From Toxotes chatareus (Eukaryota; Chordata; Actinopteri; Toxotidae), in NCBI GenBank assembly GCA_016801885.1, contig CM028895.1, positions 9,386,001 through 9,450,000 of the forward strand: a stretch of DNA of 64,000 bases, written 5' to 3'. Below are positions 27,501 to 38,044 of the stretch, piece by piece. The notes under the pieces are model-generated. The model did not search any database. It saw only the letters and a program-made list of their open reading frames with translations, and was not told the origin of the DNA. Position numbers and translations under genes: made by a program. Within the stretch, counting starts at the first letter, position 1; each line of letters starts with the position of its first letter.

Positions 27501-28480
27501 CAAGCCAGGTAGCAGTTAGGTTTCTTTGTTCCTTGTCTTAATATTTTGGACTAGGCTTTTTAAATTGTTGTGAAACACTGTAATGAGAGTAAAGATAATC
27601 CTCTCTAAGCATTAACTCTTACTCACCTGGAACATCACATCCACTCCACTTCTGCTTCCTCTCACTGAGTGGCAAGTAATCTTGAGTCAAATCAGCCAGG
27701 CCACCAAGGTATTTGACCTTCTTAAGATTGCAGAGTCAATCACTCCCAGTTGTGTCGTGGATCAGCTCAGCCGGGTCCTGCCCCGCTGGGTCTCCGCTGA
27801 GCTGAGGGGCTGCAAAGGTCTGAAGGGATTTGGCTGCAGGAGAGAGGGAGCTTATTAATTTGGCTGTTGAGAGACAACACAGGTGTGCTGGCATCAATGC
27901 AGGCAAGGCTCAGATACTGATGCAGGAGGGGGTGCAGGGTTACTGCTGTTTCTGGCTTTCTGCCTTGCTATGGAGAAGGGGTCCAGGGTCAAAAGGAGAG
28001 ATTGGCAGTCCTTTGGCTGACTGAGGGAAAGTCACTCATGCAGACTCATGCAGACAAGCTACATGGACACGCACCAAAAATAAAAGGAATGTTATAATGA
28101 GTCCTCTCTGTGATTTATGCAAACATTTTAACATTTGACCTGAATATCCGCTTGGGAAAATGTGACTCACAGCTCTGATTTTTCAAGTCAATGAAAGCCG
28201 CATTTTTCCACCTATCTAACTGATCCCTTAAGACCTCTGGAATGAATTCAATTTATGCTAAGTCGGCCCTCAACTCTGGCTAATGCAATAACAGTGAGCC
28301 GACCTAAAAAATGAAATCCTATGAAAAACAGAAACTTCACGAGTAACAAAAGAACTATCCGAAGACCCAAATGGAACAGTTAATCAAGTCAAACTGCCCT
28401 CCCAAGTTCCACTCTTCTAGATACGCAAAGTGATTCTCTCCTCCCCGTGTCCCCTATCTGACCTAGATTCATGGTGTACA

Positions 28481-28519
<39 letters not shown>

Positions 28520-31500
28520 CTTGGTCATACTGTTGAATCTCTGCCAGGTATGCTGAACATCCTACTCTCAGGAGGGTTCTGCTTTGCTGTACAAGAGACT
28601 TAGAAAACCTTCAACTCCAGCCCACTGCTGCACATTAGACTGGATTTAAAAGAAATGTGAAATACTTGTACTTGTGTATGCATGCAGTACATTACTGAAT
28701 ATATACACTTGAGCATGTACACTTGTGTGATTCTGTGCCTGTGTGTACAGCGGATACGTCTCATTTGCATGCTGTTTATCGAGCCGTGGACGGATGTGCC
28801 TGGGCAGGATGAGCAGCTGTTCTCTGATTGGCCTGTCACATGGTGGGGGGTGGAGGGTGGAGGGGGATGGAGTTGGGGGGGGAGGTTGCAGGATGTTTTT
28901 CCACATGAAAGACCAATTATCCACCTTTCACCTCTCCTACTCAAACTTCCTTCTCTCATCCTCCTCCATCCTCCTCCTCTCATAGTTTCAGTCTGTCTTT
29001 GTGATCATAATTATTATTTTCCCTCATTCGCTCAAGCATACGAACAATATGTGCATGTTGAGGATGAGTCATCCCTTGCTATAAAAACACAGCCCACATT
29101 CCGGCCAATCAAGGCGGGCATTGAAACTTGTGCTGTACTTTTACCATAAGCATGTGTGATGCTGTCAATACAACAACAATGGGAATATCCAGTATAGCTG
29201 GTGGCAGAAGTGGCTCCAGCTACTGCCCTTTTCCCTTGTGTGGCTAAAGTGCCAATCTAAGTCAAATTAAGATATTATAATAATTATTACAGCATTGTTG
29301 TTCTTGCCACTGTGCCTGCTGTTTTTAATAACTGTATTGTCAGAACGCTTGCCAATCCGAATCTTAACAGTTAAAGTAGGAGTCAGACCAGGAATACCTA
29401 TTCTCTCCTAAACGAAGGCAGGACACCTTATCATTGACTCACTTCTTAAAACAAGGAGGGGAGATTGATTTCCATTCCCTTAAAATAACCTATATAATTA
29501 TAAGGTAAAAGTAAAGTTTTAGCTGGGTCTCACAGCATTTGTTCCTTTTAGTGTAGTTGAGGTGATTTATTCAAGAATTACTGTGGCTGGGTTGTATGTT
29601 TGACATCTTTTTTTTATGTATGTCATCTCAAGAACCATTCAGGCTTATCTTGACCCAACAAGAGCTGAAAAGAGTTTTGTACCTTGGGTTTGAAAGAGAT
29701 TCACTCATGACAACGTTCCTGTAGACTGCAGGTCATGTAGCAGTTGTTCAAATTTAGAGCACTTATATAGGCTAAAGCACAGCATGAGAATTAAAATACT
29801 CACTCATTGGTCATGCTATGCTAATGTGATCCATTGTGAGATAAAGGACGGGGAGAAGTAGAACAGTGGAGAAAGACAGAGAGTGAGGATGGAGGTGGAG
29901 AGACAGAAGTGTTTTGAGAACACCATGGTACTTGAAAAGAAAGGGAATAAAAATAAGAAAAGATGTAGCGGCAAATATATACGAGTATAAAGGAGAATCT
30001 GGAGGGAAAACAGACTGCCAGTCAGCAAACAGTTTCCTGGCCCACCCAACGTTTGTTAACCAGCCTCGCCTCCAAGACAGGCTGTTGACATAACAGTTCA
30101 GTGCACGGACAGGCGGATTCAAGGCTCTGTTTATCAGATTTACACACACAGGCATGCACGCACATTTCTACATCTGCTTGCCATGACATCTAGTCATCAG
30201 GGATCTCTTAACAACCCTTATAACCCACATGTTGGAAGTAGATGTTCCTCATGCATACACATCTACATATCCATTCATCCAGAGTGTTACCGGTCCTGCA
30301 CTCTGTGGTCTCATGAGAGAGGATATTACAGCTAGTACAAACCCTACTTTATCAGCGTTGTCATCCACAAGAGCTTCTGATGCACTGTGTCTGCCCCCCT
30401 TAGCCCCCGCAGTTCCATGAGTAATCCCCGATCCCTGTCATCGAAAGTGTCACTGTAGTGATTCCCGGCCAAAAACACCTCGCCACAGAATGGGAAACTC
30501 TCAATGAAATATTTAGTGAGGTAAAAAGAGACGTCTAGTTGCATCTCAATCTCTCCGATACACTTATCTCTCATCTCCCTGCTAGTGGGACGCATTCGGG
30601 GACCCGATGCCTCATCTGTAAAAGATGTGTACTGTGAAATGTACTCCCTCTGCCGCAATTACAGAATACAGCCGCAGCACAAACAAGACACAGGGGAACA
30701 CGGAGACAGCGACCGAGAAGGGAAGAAAAGGAGAAAATTGCAGAATTAGAGGAGGGAGGGGTGGGATCATGAGAGAACAGCAGTGAGAGACGGAGTGGAA
30801 AAGTGAGGCAGGAGCATGAAAGAGGCAGAAAAAAAGAGGAATGTGTCCGTCTGCTTTCATGTACACACATATTTCAAAATGGGGAAAGAAAGGGTAGAGG
30901 AGGAGAACAAAAGCAAGAAACAAACAAAAGAGACATAAGAGAGAAACAGAAACAAGACGTATCTGCTAGCCAAAAGTGTCTGTTCTCTCTGTGTTTTTGG
31001 ATTTTTTTTTTGGCTGTGGGAAGGTCGCGTCAGGGTCACACACTGACTGTAAGATGTTTGGTATGTAGCCTGTCAGTAACATTTTACTCTGAGAATCCAC
31101 AATTGCATTTGACATTTGCGACAACTGGTGCTGATGTTGTTTCTGGTCACAAACAGGATCTTCTGGTCTTTAAAATGCATGCCACTTGTAAAGTTTTAGC
31201 TCAGGTCGCTCTGGAATAAAACAGGAAGCCTTCATCCTGTTTTGTGCTCATAAGCATTTGCCCTTGGTACTATCAAATGACAGCATGATGGGAAAGTGGA
31301 TGGTTTTATTTTGAGCTGACACGCCATTCATTAGATTTCCCATGAAATCCAACCCACTCCCATTCAGTAAAATGCAGCAGATCTCATTTGAAGCTGTAGG
31401 AATGTCTCTCACTGAATGTGGTAATGTGTTGAAATTATAAAGCTACATTCATGCATCCATCCCCCTCTGTCTAGGGCTCAGTACTGTCTGAGGTGATGTG

Positions 31501-34500
31501 ATACCCAATTTTCTGTACCAGTACCAAACCTTGATTTCCTGCAAACCATGCTTGTAGTCAGTCTGTAGGTCCTAAAATCCACCATGAGGTTAACATTTAT
31601 GTTTTGAGTGAAATGTCTCATCAACTATTGGGTGTATTCCCATGAAATCTGCAAGAACTTTGTCTAAATATAATTTAGTAATAATCAAAACAACTAAATT
31701 TGGATTTAAATCTTATATACATACCTGATTATGTTTCTCCTGTGTGGGCTGCAGGTTGGGGGTGGATGATCGGTCCCTGGAGCGTTTCCTTGCCCGGTCA
31801 GGATGTGAGGTCCACTGCTTCGATCCAAGCCTGAAGCAGCCTCACCTGCAGCAGGGTGAGATGTGGCTCCATCGGCTCTCTGTAGACTGGAGGGATCCAA
31901 ACCCCGCCATCGTTGCTCAGCGTCAGTACGCCAACACAAAGAAACTGGCCACCATCCTTAATGACTTTGGACACAGACAGGTAAGAATTAATATGGTTGA
32001 TCATACATGCAAACATAGGCCTGTGCATCCCAGCATAGCACAGTCCATCATGATTCATTCCTCTTTTGTCTGTCTCAGGCATCAGGTGATTAAACTCCCA
32101 TATATCATCTTGTTATTCCTTCTTTAAATATTATCATGCTGAATGCTCTTCAAAGACCCCCAGGGTTTGATAGGGATCTGCATATGAGATCAAACATGTA
32201 AATACACACACCAAGCCCACTGATAACATGCATACTAATAAACACAGTTATGGATCCAGTGAACACGACTGTTTAAGAACAGGCTGAATGATAATTCAAC
32301 ATCAAAGAAGCCAAGATTCTCTTACACAGGTAGTCAAATCACAGCTGAAAGCTCTTGTCTCTTATCTCTTCCTCATTACACGGAGACTTAGCATTAGTGG
32401 TTACATATAGATTAATGGCAGAGCTTTCATAGTTTGATAAATGTTGCATGGCATTAAAGCTTCCATATCTTGTTTTTTAAGTGATTAAGGTATCCTGCTG
32501 ATTATTCTTACGGTTTGTGGAAAAATTAGACGAATAAAAAAATGAAGTAGTGTTGTTTGGGAGATCGTTCTGCACCACTATCTCAAACAGTATCTTTTTT
32601 TTTTTTTCATTTTTTTGTTTGTTGAGGGGCTGCTCCTTTGTCTTCGAGGGGCTGACCTTTGTCCCTCTGTTTTAAAAACTTACTCTGGTTGACAAATTAG
32701 CTGAACCTATTTATTCATTATTACCTATTATTTACCTATCTATTTATAGATAAGAAGATGTCAGTGTGTGACAAGATTTGAGCAAATAAATGTTGGCATG
32801 TGTATACGAACGTGGTGGTGGATTTATACACCATACTGTTTTAAATGAAGAGCCACACACGCATCCTTGTAATGAGGTTTTAATGTGAGTACATAGTGTG
32901 CCGGAGGAGCAAGCAGCAGCGGCAGCAGCAGAACAGTTTCTTCTCAAAGTCTCTTGCCCAGCCTCTGTGACAGGAAAAGCAGCAATCAAGAAACAGAGTA
33001 ATCAGAAAGGTCGAAATATGCAGCATTTCTTATCTGTGTTGGTTTTAATAACCACACCGATGACTCATTCACTGAGCTCTGGTGACCAGCTGGGACAGCA
33101 GACCGTGTCACCATAGGGACAAATGTCAGCGGCAGGAAGTCACATGTCATTTACTGAAAGGGACTGCCTATTGAACCATTGATGATGTTGGTATCTGGAC
33201 AGTACAACAGTATCAGCCCTGCTCAGCCATATTTCCATAGCAAATTAAATTAGGTGCTGCCATATTATAAGTGGGAGGAAAGCAGCACGACGTACAGCAC
33301 AACAAGCTTTTCATTTCTTCAGCAAAGGGCCATATCCTGCACTTGCACATACAAGTTACAATAGTTATCCAACATAGGTTTCTGAATAATTACATAGGAG
33401 AACTGACGAGTGTGTTTTAATGGTACCTTTCCACACTAACTTGCCTGTGTGTGTCACAACAATAAAACAGTAAAGATAGATTTTTTGTTTGTTTCTTAAT
33501 CTATTTTGACTTAAGGTGGCCAAATATCTGCACTGGAAGTAAGCACAATTCCATCTTAAACAATTTGGAAAAATTACACTGAATACACAGGTGAATATCA
33601 AGATGGCTCGTATGTGTGTCTCTGTCAAGTTGCCTTTGAGAGGCTCTGCTCTGTCAGAGCAGTTGTTGAAGTGCGTCCAAAAGCACAGAATCAGCAAACC
33701 TCTCAGATGTGTAATTAAATATCTTTAATTGTGATCAGCTCTCTAGCGGCAGGCTCACTAATTAAAACACAAAAAACACGATAACAAAAGAGGTTAGGGT
33801 AAGCTGTGATGTTTGGATCTCTGGTGCACAAGAAAAAATAGCTTATTCTGACAAGACCAATCATGTGGCAAAAAAGGAAGAAAATAAATAAAAGTCTTGT
33901 TCATAGCTAGGTTTTATCCAATACAAAATAAACACATATCAGGTCACTAAAAAGGACCAGTGTGAAGGATTTAGTGGCATCTAACTGACTGCAACCAACT
34001 GAATGTAATGCGACGGCGCAACATGGTGGACACTGGAAGAGGACCCACTCCCTATGTAGATATGAAGGGCTCGTTCTAAGCTCACGAAAACACAACAATT
34101 CTTGGTTTCAGCTAACTACACACTAATGAAAACAACATTTTTTAACATTATATTCCATTTCTACCAGTAGATCCCCCTAAATCCTACACACTGGTTCTTT
34201 AACAAACCAAAGTGTGAACTTCCAAGTTATTTTCTCAAATCAGCAGATTTGTTTGTTTACAACTCGTCATCAAAGAAATCTCTATAAATTAAAATTCGGC
34301 CCAATGTGCTGCCTAATCCTGAGACTGCTTTACAGAAATAATTACCAAGTGTATTTTGATCACATTCTGCATGAGTCACTGGGAGGAGAGGAAGTATTTG
34401 CCCATTGGATATAAAAAACCATTTGCAGCAATCTCACATTAATTTCCCAGCAGTGGAGGGCAGGGATTTCTGTGGAGTGCAGTCATTTTACATAAAATAT

Positions 34501-36906
34501 TCTATAGAGGATATGCAGAGAGGCTATTCAGCTCTGATTGTTTTTGAAGTTATCATGAGTTCTTACAGAACTTTAATAATTCAATTACAGTGACAGTCTT
34601 CTCTCCGCAGTTAAATGTTGCTGCACATGGAAGATGGTGGAAGTGAAAACTGTTCAGAATGGTTGAAAGGAGAAACTTGTATTTGTGTGTGGTGCCTGTG
34701 TGTCTTTATCAAAATAAGAATAAAACCCTCTGCTCTTTATTTTGTCCTTGAAAGCTGCAATTCACTTAAAGCAAAATGCAGTAGACAGAAAAAAAAACCT
34801 AAATCTAATCAGCGTTTGTTGTGACCACCTTAAAAACAGAAATTCACCTCAGGACACTTACTCAGTTTTTGAAGGTATTTGGCAGGTAGGTTGTCTCAAG
34901 CATCTTGAAGAACTTGCCACAGTGATTTCTGTGGATTTAGGCTGTTTCAGTGTCTTCTGTCTCTTCATGTAATCCCGGACTGACTCCATGATGTTGAGAT
35001 CACGGCTCTGTGGAGGCCGGACCATCTGTTGCAGTACTCCATGTTCTTCTTGTCAATAAAGTTAGTTCTTCATGACTGTGGCTGTACATTTGGGATCGTT
35101 GTCATACTACAGAAAGAATCTGCGGAGTGATCAGCTGCCTCCCTGAGGATATTACATAATGGATGAAAATCATCAATCAAACATCTGAAGTATAACTTTT
35201 GTACAGGGATGCATTTCACCCAAATTACTTTAGCTATTGACATAAAATATCTTACTTTCGTCTCCAACCACAAGGAAAATGTTATTACATCTCAATTCCT
35301 TCCAGCATAGATAAGGATCACTTAGCGCGGCTCAGTCTGCACAGCAGTGTAGCAAGTCATCTTTCCAAAGCTGGAGCACCATATGGACTTTGCTGAGACC
35401 AGACAGGAGTCTTGCCAGAGATAGCAGCGTCTACTGCAGAGAGTTGATATTGGCAGCAATAGATCATGGAACATTGAGACAGAAAGACAATTTATATCAA
35501 GAGCACTGGAAAAAAAATAAGACTTTGCATCATTTGGACAGAATGAAGCTGTATAAGATGAACACAAAGCCTCTAAATGACATCAAATCCCGACAAATGC
35601 ACACAAACACAGCATGATGCACACATTTTCACAGACAGAGACACGGTCTCCTTGGAGACCAAGGGAATACATTGCCTCCTGATGATGTCACATCATTTTC
35701 CATTACGAGGTTTCTGTCCAATTAAGGAACATATCTCTGCTTGTGGGAGTCCATGGGGAGGACAGAGGACAACATTTGGACTTGTTCTCCACAGACAGGA
35801 GTTTTCTTGGAGTTTCTGAGACTTGTTCAGTTCCACTAATGAGGCCTGGGAATTCTGCAGCACCACCAAGGGCATCAATTGGAGAGGAATTTCATGGGCA
35901 CTTTAATATCTGTGCTGTCATGCCACCAGATGATGTTCTTAATTTAGTTCTAGAAATGTGAACATTTCCCACAAAAACACAAAACTATGAAATTCCTTTT
36001 GTTGATATCTCAAAGGATTAATGTAATAATCCTTGATAATACAATACCCTGGGCCTGTTTCTGATAAATCCTGTAATCTAAACCTCTTCTCAGGTCTTAT
36101 CACTACTAATTTAGGGGCTACATGGTGTACTAGCTGAGAAACAACTAACTGAGACATTGTTGAAAGTACATGGAATAAAAGCACTGTCGCCGATGAGCCT
36201 TTTAAACACATAAAGGTCAGACAGTGGGCATCATTAGCAATCCAGTAGACTTGAGATGAATCCCAAGGATGTGCATTAAACTTTGGGCATGCATGAGTCT
36301 CCTTACATGAATATGACCTAAGGGTGCTATTAACATTCATCTTATAAAGCATTTCCTCTCTGCTCCAACACAGCATGCCTTGTCAAGCTGCTCTCTTGCT
36401 CAATCCATCATCAGCATCGCTAAAGCATGAACAAAGGCCAAGCTTCACTTACTCCTTTTCATCTTTTAATGGCATTTGCGTTCAATAACTCCACACAGTT
36501 TAGTGTCATTCCTGTGCTATAACAGAGCTCATTTATTACCTTAAGAAGAAAAAAACCCTCATCTAAAGAGATTTTTTTTCTGTTGTAGGTGGATGCACTA
36601 AAGGCGGATATGGAGAGCGCTGAGTGGAAGATTTTGGAGAATCTGATTCTGGAAGGAGTTCTGGATTCAGTGGGTCAGCTGCTGTTGGAGCTTCACCTGC
36701 ACTGGGCGGGTTTTGAGGTGGGCGGTGACGACCCGTCTGTGGTGAGGTACTGGTTCAGCCTGCTCAAAGAGCTGGAATACGCCAATTTCCGCCTCTTCCA
36801 TGTCCACAGCGACCCAGCCAAACCACACCTCTTCCTGCATAAGAATATCCTCAATGCCAGCAGTGCTTACACCTTGAGCTGGGTGAACACGCAGTGGAAG
36901 CCTTGA
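6789..36906 (+). CDS. mettl24: Methyltransferase-like protein 24, complete split gene (5 coding exons)
   Basis: The coding sequence joins 6789-7121, 23342-23440, 26832-26965, 31755-31980 and 36589-36906, giving 369 codons; the human protein is about 366. Residues 8-28 form a hydrophobic segment near the N-terminus (LTLGLLLRLGILLTAVCLCI), a signal anchor or signal peptide, so the protein probably enters the secretory pathway. Residues 30-110 are basic, low in complexity and poorly conserved. From about residue 112 the sequence follows the METTL24 family closely. RAWAVCLDPQYSL precedes a glycine-rich SAM-binding-like loop, YSFGLGVDDRSLE (about 185-198), and EVHCFDPS (about 208-215) supplies the acidic residue expected after strand beta2. 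DALKADMESAEWKILENLI in exon 5 is the FkbM/Methyltransf_21 acidic motif. The protein ends SWVNTQWKP. The substrate is unknown in the family. It lies tail to tail with cdc40. Confidence 0.95.
7780..7804. repeat. Poly-C followed by (CAC)n
   Basis: Twelve C residues (7780-7791) run directly into about four CAC units. Such tracts are length-variable and prone to sequencing error. Confidence 0.85.
8371..8389. repeat. (CT)n simple repeat
   Basis: A short TC/CT dinucleotide tract inside a longer pyrimidine-rich stretch (about 8150-8430) of mettl24 intron 1. Confidence 0.7.
9637..9664. repeat. (AC)14 microsatellite
   Basis: Fourteen uninterrupted AC units in mettl24 intron 1. Confidence 0.9.
10070..10217 (+). 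repeat. Teleost interspersed repeat, forward copy
   Basis: It contains GAGGATCGCTAAAGTTAT, then TACCAAATTTCATGGCAGTT, then GAAGTTGTCAAGA and a closing AGACTGCTAGCGT. This is the word order of a very common teleost repeat in which 'CCAAATTTCATGGCAAT ... TAGTTGT(C/T)GAGA' is diagnostic. The copy is diverged and has no coding capacity. A second piece of the same family lies in the opposite orientation near 31545-31660. Confidence 0.5.
12221..12252. repeat. (GA)16 microsatellite
   Basis: Sixteen uninterrupted GA units in mettl24 intron 1. Confidence 0.9.
14215..14351 (-). repeat. Teleost short interspersed repeat with CTAGTGTTGTG end
   Basis: On the minus strand it starts CTAGTGTTGTGTTGTTTG, then GATTCGTTCAAAAGAATGAA, and ends in CAGTTGAGCTCTCAGTCAG. 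I recognise this as an abundant fish repeat characterised by GATTCGTTCAAAAGAA words, probably a non-autonomous DNA transposon. Only one terminus is clear. Confidence 0.5.
17250..17660. repeat. Possible diverged teleost repeat
   Basis: Words such as ATTGCTAACAAATTCCATGA, AAAGATCAAAACC and CAGTGAACCGATCTG, in this order, resemble a repeat that recurs in teleost introns. This is recalled, not tested, and the boundaries are uncertain. Confidence 0.3.
19522..19541. repeat. A20 homopolymer
   Basis: Twenty consecutive A residues. It could be an old retroposon tail, but I see no body upstream that I recognise and no flanking duplication. Confidence 0.8.
19924..19949. repeat. (CA)13 microsatellite
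   Basis: Thirteen CA units, followed by an imperfect CG/CA tract reaching about 19975. Confidence 0.9.
21455..21513. repeat. (TG)29 microsatellite
   Basis: A 59 bp uninterrupted TG run, the longest dinucleotide array in the window. It is expected to be highly polymorphic and able to form Z-DNA. Confidence 0.95.
23342..23440 (+). CDS. mettl24: mettl24 coding exon 2
   Basis: Codons 112-144, phase 0 at both ends (acceptor CACTGCAG|ACT, donor CAA|GTGAGT). It reads TPRWHIDLEPWASE... and ends FLTYITTPQ. The acceptor has an unusual (TG)8 tract instead of a pyrimidine tract. Confidence 0.93.
23441..26831 (+). other. mettl24: mettl24 intron 2 (3.4 kb)
   Basis: No exon is supported inside. It contains a recognisable teleost repeat at 23575-23725. 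The remainder is AT-rich, unremarkable sequence. Confidence 0.8.
23575..23725 (+). repeat. Teleost interspersed repeat
   Basis: It contains CTTTACCTGAGCATTTCCAT, then CTACTTTATTCTTCTACTAC, then CAGAGGAAAATACTGAACTT and TCCTCTACATTTAC. These are diverged forms of the common teleost repeat 'ACTTGAGTATTTCCATTT ... TACTTCTACTCCACTACATTT'. It is about 150 bp long with no coding potential. Confidence 0.55.
26832..26965 (+). CDS. mettl24: mettl24 coding exon 3
   Basis: Codons 145-188 plus two bases of codon 189 (acceptor TGTCCAG|GTG, donor TTTGG|GTGCGT). It encodes RRAWAVCLDPQYSL and ends CRIYSFG, the start of the SAM-binding-like core. Confidence 0.94.
28482..28517. repeat. (AC)18 microsatellite
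   Basis: Eighteen uninterrupted AC units in mettl24 intron 3. Confidence 0.92.
31545..31660 (-). repeat. Teleost interspersed repeat, reverse copy
   Basis: On the plus strand it reads CCACCATGAGGTTAACATTT, then TTTTGAGTGAAATGTCTCA, then CAACTATTGGGTGTATTCCC and ATGAAATCTGC. It is the antisense orientation of the same teleost family as 10070-10217, sharing the 'TTTCATGG ... TAGTTG' block on the minus strand. It ends about 95 bp before mettl24 exon 4. Confidence 0.5.
31755..31980 (+). CDS. mettl24: mettl24 coding exon 4
   Basis: It begins with one base completing Gly189, then codons 190-264 (acceptor GCTGCAG|G, donor CAG|GTAAGA). It encodes LGVDDRSLERF, SGCEVHCFDPSLK, HRLSVDWRDPNPA and TKKLATILNDFGHRQ. 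It holds the acidic residue of the cofactor pocket and the family-specific HRLS-DWRDP block. Confidence 0.96.
33951..34200. mobile_element. Non-autonomous DNA transposon (MITE), about 250 bp with 24 bp terminal inverted repeats
   Basis: The left end (33951-33974) and the reverse complement of the right end (34177-34200) agree over 24 bases with two mismatches; both carry the core ACCAGTGTG then GGATTTAG. The interior includes CAACATGGTGGACACTGGAA, GAGGACCCACTCCCTATGTA and GATCCCCCTAAATCC. I recognise these as belonging to a highly repeated percomorph element. It has no transposase, so it would depend on an enzyme elsewhere. The target-site duplication is unclear because both flanks are A/T-rich. 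It lies in mettl24 intron 4. Confidence 0.75.
34725..35170 (-). mobile_element. Dead Tc1/mariner transposon fragment (C-terminal transposase and 3' end)
   Basis: Read on the minus strand, 35114-34830 is a broken transposase frame. It shows a degenerate DNDPK-type block (GACAACGATCCCAAA at about 35105-35091), then CTGCAACAGATGGTCCGGCC and CCACAGAGCCGTGATCTCAA. The latter corresponds to the Tc1 W/RPPQSPDLN(I) motif, followed by NIMESVRDYMKRQK. Stop codons and frameshifts interrupt it, and the N-terminal DNA-binding half is missing. The end, near 34730, includes AATAAA. It is non-functional. Only the C-terminal part of the DDE domain is represented. Confidence 0.7.
36589..36906 (+). CDS. mettl24: mettl24 coding exon 5 and stop
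   Basis: Codons 265-369 and TGA (acceptor TGTTGTAG|GTG after a T8 tract). It reads VDALKADMESAEWKILENLI, then LHLHWAGFEV, FSLLKELEYANFRLFH and SWVNTQWKP. This is the most conserved part of the family and contains the FkbM-like acidic ESAEWK motif. Confidence 0.97.
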   Translation: MDALKADMESAEWKILENLILEGVLDSVGQLLLELHLHWAGFEVGGDDPSVVRYWFSLLKELEYANFRLFHVHSDPAKPHLFLHKNILNASSAYTLSWVNTQWKP

Positions 36907-37906
36907 GGGATGTCAGATTGATAGAAATCAAATAGGTGTAGCCAAAAAAAAAAAAAAGGACTTGGCTGGAACGGCATCTGGATTGAAATGCATAAGTTTG
37001 TCAAACATGGAATCTTCAGTGGGAGCACAAATTCTTGCTGGAGCAAGCCTGTTCTCCAACAGACCGTTCTTATCTGGACTGACCTTTTTCGTAAAGCTAA
37101 AATCCCAGCTCCTACTTATCCTCCTGCTCTCCCTCTCCTGGACTGGAATGACCTCAGTCGTGTAGGGGGGCAGAGCATTTCTCTCCAGAGGCTCTCTGTG
37201 TTCTACCTCATAGTGGCTGTGTTGTTGGCTGCGGGTCAGCCTCTGAGTCACACTCACCCATGTCATCATGGTCCTATCTGGACTTGGCCCACAGGCAGAC
37301 AGTCCTGCCTGATATTAGACAACCTTTCCAGATTATGCGCGTCTACAGAGACCTAGAGACCGCCGCTCCCAAAGTAATACATGAATTAAGAGAAATGGAT
37401 ACATGATGTCAAAGGGGGTAGGCAGAAGTAGAGGTAAAGAGATGGGATCTACTTGAGAGGCGGAGGAAGATTAACTGTCTGGACGAATAGACGGTTCCCT
37501 GCAGCTGAACCTTGTGTGACTGTCTAGAACACAAAACGCATCAATAATGTGAACAACTACAATGTACTGTCTCTAGACTTGTACACGGTGCATTTGTTGG
37601 ATATTGGAATGACGATGTGTGGGCGAGAATGAGAGAAAAAGACAAAAAGGAAGGATAAGAAAGAGAACTCCAGTTATTATTTTTTGCATATTGCAGTTTC
37701 CTGGGTTGTAATAGAAAACAACAATTCCGATCTATTCAAAGAAGCATTTTGCTTCTTTCAGTAGACCTGTCAGGTCCATTAATCTGTGCTGCGCCAGAAA
37801 ATTCAGAAAGTTTCATCTCAAATTGTAGCACTAGGCAAAAAACATTTTAAGAAACATTTAAAAATGATCCAACTAACGTAATTTACCAAATCGTTTGATG
37901 CAGTTT

Positions 37907-37912
37907 AATAAA
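37907..37912 (+). terminator. mettl24: Candidate poly(A) signal of mettl24
   Basis: Canonical AATAAA 1.0 kb after the stop codon. I saw no other AATAAA on this strand between the stop and here. Confidence 0.5.
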
Positions 37913-38038
37913 GAAAGGAAACAAAGAATTACCTGGGTTTTCTCTTCATGATTTTGTGTTGAATTATCGATGATAGAAACACTTTTTCCAAGGACACAAT
38001 GCTTCATTTTCTTAAAGAGGTAAAAATTTACTGAATTT

Positions 38039-38044
38039 TTTATT
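38039..38044 (-). terminator. cdc40: Candidate poly(A) signal of cdc40
   Basis: TTTATT on the plus strand, i.e. AATAAA on the minus strand, about 400 bases after the cdc40 stop. Confidence 0.5.

Larger units (their letters stand above)
26966..31754 (+). other. mettl24: mettl24 intron 3 (4.8 kb)
   Basis: No exon is supported. It contains an (AC)18 microsatellite at 28482-28517, purine-rich stretches at about 29840-29960 and 30680-30960, an ATTTGCAT octamer at 28763-28770, and a diverged repeat at 31545-31660. Confidence 0.8.
31981..36588 (+). other. mettl24: mettl24 intron 4 (4.6 kb)
   Basis: No exon is supported. It carries a MITE (33951-34200) and a dead Tc1/mariner fragment (34725-35170). 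Other parts are AT-rich with a T-rich run near 32590-32620. Confidence 0.8.

Noticed and set aside
29079..29109. CTATAAAAAC plus GGCCAATCA considered as a core promoter
   Set aside because: The CCAAT-like box lies downstream of the TATA-like box, in the wrong order on either strand, and no ORF follows.
28682..29149. Overlapping 155-codon (+) and 127-codon (-) frames
   Set aside because: Both strands are open because of biased composition (GGTGG/CCACC). Neither has family similarity.
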